DNA of 64,000 nucleotides from Phalacrocorax aristotelis (lineage: Eukaryota > Chordata > Aves > Suliformes > Phalacrocoracidae): NCBI RefSeq assembly GCF_949628215.1, contig NW_027441291.1, positions 186,001-250,000 on the forward strand, in the 5' to 3' direction. The notes beneath the pieces are model-generated. The model was given only the letters and a program-made list of their open reading frames with translations. It searched no databases and was not told where the DNA came from. Made by a program: the position numbers and the translations under genes. Below are positions 57,701 to 64,000 of the stretch, one piece after another; the stretch's first letter is position 1; every line of letters starts with the position of its first letter.

Positions 57701-60366
57701 GTTCCCTCCCAGTACATACCAGTTCCCTCCCAGTACATACCAGTTCCCTCCCGGTACATCCCAGTTCCCACCCAGTACATCCTACTACATACCAGTTCCC
57801 TCCCAGTTCACTCCCAGTACATCCCAGTACTTCACAGTTCCCTCCCAGTACATCCCAGTACGTCCCAGTTCCCCTCAGTACATAACACTTCCCTCCCAGT
57901 ACATACCAGTACATCCCAGTGTCCTCACGGTACGTCCCAGTTCCCTCCCAGTACATCCCAGTTCCCTCCCAGTTCACTCCCAGTACATAACAGTTACCTC
58001 CCAGTACATCCTAGTAGATCCTAGGACATTTCAAATCCCTGCCAGATCCACCCGGTACAACCCAGTACAAGCCTGTACATCCTAGTTCCTCCACAGTACA
58101 TCCCAGGGCATCCCCGCACATTGTAGTGCCTCCCAGTACATCCCAGTTCCCTCCCAGTACTGGGAGGGACCTGGGACGTACTGGGAGGGAACTGGGATGT
58201 ACTGGGATGTAATGGGACGGAACTGGGATGTATTGGGAGGCACTGGGAAAGAAGTGGTAGTGAACCGGGAGGGAATTGGGATGTACGGGGATGAACTGGT
58301 AGGAAACTGGGATGTACTGGCATGGAACGGGGATGTATTGGGATGTACAGGAACAGAACTGGAATGTACAGCAATGTATTGGCATGTACTGGCAGCGAGC
58401 TGGGATTTACTGGGATGTACTGGGAGGAAACTGGGATATACTGGGAGGAAACTGGGATATACTGGGAGGCATTGGGAGGGAAGTGGGTGTCAACTGGGAC
58501 ATTCCAGTTTCCTCCCAGTACATCCCAGTTCCCTACCAGTGCAGCCCAGTACATCCCAGTTCCCTCCCAGTCCGTCCCAATCCCCTCCCAGTACATCCCA
58601 GTTCCCTGCCAGTATGTCCCAGTACATCCCAGTTCCCTCCCAGTACATCCCAGTTCCCTCCCAGTTCCCTCCCACTACATCCCAGTACATCCCAGTTCCC
58701 TCCCAGTACATACCAGTTCCCTCCCACTACATCCCAGTACATCCTGGTACATCCCAGTTCCCACCCAGTACATCCTACCACATACCAGTTCCCTCCCAGT
58801 TCACTCCCAGTACATCCCAGTACTTCACAGTTCCCTCCCAGTACATCCCAGTACGTCCCAGTTCCCCTCAGTACATAACACTTCCCTCCCAGTACATACC
58901 AGTACATCCCAGTGTCCTCACAGTACGTCCCAGTTCCCTCCCAGTACATCCCAGTTCCCTACCAGTACATCCCAGTTACCTCCCTGTTCCTTCCCAGTAC
59001 ATAACAGTTACCTCCCAGTACATCCCAGGGCATCCCCGCACATTGTAGTGCCTCCCAGTACATCCCAGGTCCCTCCCAGTACTGGGAGGGAACTGGGATG
59101 TACTGGGAGGGACCTGGGATGTACTGGGAGGGAACTGGGATGTACTGGGATGTAATGGGACGGAACTGGGATGTAATGGGACGGAACTGGGAAAGAAGTG
59201 GTAGTGAACCGGGAGGGAATTGGGATGTACGGGGATGAACTGATAGGAAACTGGGATGTACTGGCATGGAACGGGGATGTATTGGGATGGACAGGAACGG
59301 AACTGGAATGTACGGCGATGTATTGGGATGTACTGGGAGCGAACTGGGATTTACTGGGATATACTGGGAGGAAACTGGGATATACTGGGAGGAAACTGGG
59401 ATATACTGGGAGGGAAGTGGGTGTCAACTGGGACATTCCAGTTTCCTCCCAGTACATCCCAGTTCCCTACCAGTGCAGCCCAGTACATCCCAGATCCCTC
59501 CCAGTCCCTCCCAGTACATCCCAGTACATCCCAGTTCCCTCCCAGTACATCCCAGTTCCCTCCCAGTTCCATTCCAGTACATCCCAGTACATGCCAGTTG
59601 CCTCCCAGTTTCCTCTAAGTACATCCCAGTACTTTAAAGTTCCCTCCCAGTACATCCCAGTTCCCTCACAGTCCATCCCAGTACTTCACAGTTCACTCCC
59701 ACTACATCCCAGTACGTCCCAGTTCCCCCTTGGTACATAACACTTCCCTCCCAATACATCCAAGTTCCCTCCCAGTACATCCCAATCCCCTCCCAGTACA
59801 TCCCAGTTCCCTGCCAGTACATCCCAGTACATCCCAGTTCCCTCCCAGTACATACCAGTTCCCTCCCAGTACATCCCAGTTCTCTCCCAGTTCCCTCCCA
59901 CTACATCCCAGTTCCCTCCCAGTACGTACCAGTACATCCTGGTACATCCCAGTTCCCACCCAGTACATCCTACTACATACCAGTTCCCTCCCAGTTCACT
60001 CCCAGTACATCCCAGTACTTCACAGTTCCATCCCAGTACATCCCAGTACGCACCAGTTCCCCTCAGTACATAACACTTCCCTCCCAGTACATAACAGTAC
60101 ATCCCAGTGTCCTCACAGTACGTCCCAGTTCCCTCACAGTACATCCCAGTTCCCTACCAGTACGTCACAGTTCCCTCCCAGTTCACTCCCAGTACATAAC
60201 AGTTACCTCCCAGTACATCCCAGTAGATCCTGGTACATCCCAAATCCCTGCCAGTTCCACCCGGTACAACCCAGTACAAGCCTGTACATCCTAGTTCCTC
60301 CACAGTACATCCCAGGGCATCCCCGCACATTGTAGTGCCTCCCAGTACATCCCAGTTCCCTCCCAG
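48735..60366 (+). repeat. ~5.4-kb tandem segmental duplication inside the satellite
   Basis: 48735-54175 recurs as 54917-60366 at an offset of 6,182 bp, falling to 6,181 after a one-base deletion near 56891 and rising to 6,191 after a 10-bp unit gain near 59520. Only a handful of substitutions were seen in 5.4 kb (e.g. 49504/55684, 53067/59242 and 53978/60167), far fewer than between neighbouring superunits. Confidence 0.9.
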
Positions 60367-63300
60367 TACTGGGAGGGACCTGGGATGTACTGGGATGTAA
60401 TGGGACGGAACTGGGATGTATTGGGAGGCACTGGGAAAGAAGTGGTAGTGAACCGGGAGGGAATTGGGATGTACGGGGATGAACTGGTAGGGAACTGGGA
60501 TGTACTGGGAGGGGATTGGGATGTACTGGGAGGGAACTTGGGTGTATTGGGAGGGAAGTGTTATGTACCAAGGGGGAACTGGGACGTACTGGGATGTAGT
60601 GGGAGTGAACTGTGAAGTACTGGGATGTACTGTGAGGGAACTGGGATGTACTGGGAGGGAACTTTAAAGTACTGGGATGTACTTAGAGGAAACTGGGAGG
60701 CAACTGGCATGTACTGGGATGTACTGGAATGGAACTGGGAGTGAACTGTGTGTGAACTGGGAGGGAACTTGGATGTACTGGGATGTACTGGCATGGAACA
60801 GGGATGTATTGGGATGTACAGGAACAGAACTGGAATGTACAGCAATGTATTGGCATGTACTGGCAGCGAGCTGGGATTTACTGGGATGTACTGGGAGGAA
60901 ACTGGGATATACTGGGAGGAAACTGGGATATACTGGGAGGCATTGGGAGGGAAGTGGGTGTCAACTGGGACATTCCAGTTTCCTCCCAGTACATCCCAGT
61001 TCCCTACCAGTGCAGCCCAGTACATCCCAGTTCCCTCCCAGTCCGTCCCAATCCCCTCCCAGTACATCCCAGTTCCCTGCCAGTATGTCCCAGTACATCC
61101 CAGTTCCCTCCCAGTACATCCCAGTTCCCTCCCAGTTCCCTCCCACTACATCCCAGTACATCCCAGTTCCCTCCCAGTACATACCAGTTCCCTCCCAGTA
61201 CATCCCAGTACATCCTGGTACATCCCAGTTCCCACCCAGTACATCCTACTACATACCAGTTCCCTCCCAGTTCACTCCCAGTACATCCCAGTACTTCACA
61301 GTTCCCTCCCAGTACATCCCAGTACGTCCCAGTTCCCCTCAGTACATAACACTTCCCTCCCAGTACATACCAGTACATCCCAGTGTCCTCACAGTACGTC
61401 CCAGTTCCCTCACAGTACATCCCAGTTCCCTACCAGTACATCCCAGTTACCTCCCTGTTCCTTCCCAGTACATAACAGTTACCTCCCAGTACATCCCAGT
61501 AGATCCTGGTACATCCCAAATCCCTGCCAGTTCCACCCGGTACAACCCAGTACAAGCCTGTACATCCTAGTTCCTCCCCAGTACATCCCAGGGCATCCCC
61601 GCACATTGTAGTGCCTCCCAGTACATCCCAGATCCCTCCCAGTACATCCCAGATCCCTCCCAGTCTGTCCCAGTACGTCCCAGTACATCCCAGTTCCCTC
61701 CCAGTACATCCCAGTTCCCTCCCAGTTCCCTCCCACTACATCCCAGTACATCCCAGCTCCCTCCCAGTACATACCAGTTCCCTCCCAGTACATCCCAGTA
61801 CATCCTGGTACATCCCAGTTCCCACCCAGTACATCCTACTACATACCAGTTCCCTCCCAGTTCACTCCCAGTACATCCCAGTACTTCACAGTTCACTCCC
61901 AGTACATCCCAGTTCCCCCTCGGTACATAACAATTCCCTCCCAGTACACCCCAGTACATCCCAGTTCCCTCCCAGTATGTCCCACTACATCCCAGTTCCC
62001 TCCCAGTCCATCCCAGTTCCCTCCCAGTAAATCCCAATTCCCAACACTTTCCACCCAGTACATCCCAGTTCCCTCCCAGTACATCCCAGTTCCCTCTAAG
62101 TACATCCCAGTACTTCACAGTTCCCTCCCAGTTCACTCCCAGTACACAACAGTTACCTCCCAGTACATCCCAGTACATCCTAGTAGATACTAGGACATTT
62201 CAAATCCCTGCCAGTTCCACCCGGTACAACCCAGTACAAACCTGTACATCCTAGTTCCTCCACAGTACATCCCAGGGCATCCCCGCACATTGTAGTGCCT
62301 TCCAGTACATCCCAGGTCCCTCCCAGTTCACTCCCAGTACACAACAGTTACCTCCCAGTACATCCCAGTAGATCCTGGTACATCCCAAATCCCTGCCAGT
62401 TCCACCCGGTACAACCCAGTACAAGTCTGTACATCCTAGTTCCTCCACGGTACATCCCAGGACATCCCCGCACATTGTAGTGCCTCCCAGTACATCCCAG
62501 CTCCCTCGCAGTACTGGGAGGGAACTGGGATGTACTGGGAGGGAACTGGGATGTACTGGGATGTAATGGGACGGAACTGGGATGTATTGGGAGGCACTGG
62601 GAAAGAAGTGGTAGTGAACCGGGAGGGAATTGGGATGTACGGGGATGAACTGGTAGGAAACTGGGATGTACTGGCATGGAACGGGGATGTATTGGGATGT
62701 ACAGGAACAGAACTGGAATGTACAGCGATGTATTGGCATGTACTGGCAGCGAGCTGGGATTTACTGGGATGTGCTGGGAGGAAACTGGGATATACTGGGA
62801 GGCATTGGGAGGGAAGTGGGTGTCAACTGGGACATTACAGTTTCCTCCCAGTACATCCCAGTTCCCTACCAGTGCAGCCCAGTACATCCCAGTTCCCTCC
62901 CAGTCCGTCCCAATCCCCTCCCAGTACATCCCAGTTCCCTGCCAGTATGTCCCAGTACATCCCAGTTCCCTCCCAATACATACCAGTTCCCTCCCAGTAC
63001 ATCCCAGTTCCCTCCCAGTTCCCTCACAGTACATCCCAGTACATCCCAGTTCCCTCCCAGTACATACCAGTTCCCTCCCGGTACATCCTGGTACATCCCA
63101 CTACATACCAGTTCCCTCCCAGTTCACTCCCAGTACATCCCAGTACTTCACAGTTCCCTCCCAGTACATCCCAGTACGTCCCAGTTCCCCTCAGTACATA
63201 ACACTTCCCTCCCAGTACATACCAGTACATCCCAGTGTCCTCACGGTACGTCCCAGTTCCCTCCCAGTACATCCCAGTTCCCTCCCAGTTCACTCCCAGT

Positions 63301-63496
63301 ACATAACAGTTACCTCCCACTACATCCTAGTAGATCCTGGTACATCCCAAATCCCTGCCAGTTCCACCCGGTACAACCCAGTACAAGCCTGTACATCCTA
63401 GTTCCTCCACAGTACATCCCAGTGCATCCCCGCACATTGTAGTGCCTCCCAGTACATCCCAGTTCCCTCCCAGTACTGGGAGGGACCTAGGATTAA

Positions 63497-63676
63497 CGGG
63501 GAGGGACCTGGGATGTACTGGGAGGGACCTGGGATGTACTGGGAGGGACCTGGGATGCACTGGGAGGGACCTGGGATGCACTGGGAGGGACCTGGGATGC
63601 ACTGGGAGGGACCTGGGATGTACTGGGAGGGACCTGGGATGTACTGGGAGGGACCTGGGATGTACTGGGAGGGACC
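63497..63676 (+). repeat. Homogenised 21-bp run
   Basis: Eight near-perfect consecutive copies of GGGAGGGACCTGGGATGTAC plus T; units three to five share the same T-to-C change (ATGCACT). Uniform compared with surrounding arrays, indicating recent local expansion. Confidence 0.88.
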
Positions 63677-64000
63677 TGGGACGGAACTGGGATGTATTGG
63701 GAGGCACTGGGAAAGAAGTGGTAGCGAACCGGGAGGGAATTGGGATGTACGGGGATGAACTGGTAGGGAACTGGGATGTACTGGCATGGAACGGGGATGT
63801 ATTGGGATGTACAGGAACGGAACTGGAATGTACTGGGATGTACTGGGAGCAAACTGGGATTTAATGGGATGTACTGGGAGGAAACTGGGAGGAAAGTGGG
63901 TGTCAACTGGGACATTCCAGTTTCCTCCCAGTACATCCCAGTTCCCTACCAGTGCATCCCAGTCCGTCCCAGTTCCCTCCCAGTCCTTCCCAGTACATCC

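Larger units (their letters stand above)
44935..64000. repeat. Strand-switching satellite, block 3 (inverted orientation)
   Basis: From about 44,935 the superunits run in reverse: long C-rich arm, palindrome, short G-rich arm, then GGGTGTCAACTGGGACATTC, then a long C-rich arm. Such junctions occur near 44960, 46211, 46948, 47743, 48748, 49950, 51290, 52307, 53238, 54931, 56130, 57471, 58488, 59420, 60958, 62819 and 63900. The array continues past the window end. No gene. Confidence 0.95.

Noticed and set aside
1-64000. CRISPR-like array or bacterial mobile element as explanation for the short repeats
   Set aside because: Repeats are contiguous without unique spacers, flip strand, and are surrounded by vertebrate retroviruses and CpG islands.

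Overview
The window looks like vertebrate, most likely bird, nuclear DNA. It has CpG-island promoters with vertebrate transcription-factor motifs, intron/exon-type splice signals, two class I (gammaretrovirus-type) endogenous retroviruses, and roughly 38 kb of a short-period GC-rich satellite. There is no bacterial-type gene organisation and no tRNA, rRNA or CRISPR array. Species cannot be fixed from sequence alone; a passerine or other bird is an inference.

Layout. 1-6902: satellite built from 10- and 11-bp monomers (ACTGGGATGT / ACTGGGAGGGA; 21-bp composite) that repeatedly switches strand. 6903-6944: an 11-bp repeat. 6945-7670: CpG-island promoter with a perfect-looking CTCF core motif and a splice donor (host copy A). 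8348-17487: an apparently complete provirus (called ERV1 here) with two 518-bp LTRs that look identical, a GTCT target-site duplication, a tRNA-His primer site, open gag, UAG-separated in-frame pol, and env, plus an unusual pair of small reading frames between pol and env. 17492-22923: host DNA with a second GC-rich island, a degenerate 34-bp repeat and a few candidate exons. 22924-28547: an old, broken, env-less provirus on the minus strand (ERV2) with CCTG target-site duplication. 28552-29735: pyrimidine-rich ~85-bp repeats, the array into which ERV2 inserted. 29746-29998: 25-bp and 11-bp repeats. 29999-33061: host copy B, a second and partly rearranged copy of the copy A material, ending in a truncated recombinant solo LTR of ERV2. 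33065-64000: satellite again, with its superunit orientation flipping at about 44,935 and a ~5.4-kb segment tandemly duplicated at ~6.18-kb spacing.

Reading the layers together: ERV2 inserted first, the locus was then duplicated (copy A and copy B differ by about 1% over the CpG island, by eye), copy B lost ERV2 down to a solo LTR and was cut off by satellite, and ERV1 is the youngest arrival because its LTRs show no differences. Within ERV1 the genes make a gammaretrovirus-type particle: Gag is expressed from the 5' LTR, Pol by UAG readthrough directed by a visible pseudoknot, and Env presumably from a spliced RNA. The membrane-peptide/Cys-rich pair between pol and env, and the ten-cysteine Env tail, are the parts that do not match a simple gammaretrovirus and are the best candidates for something undescribed.
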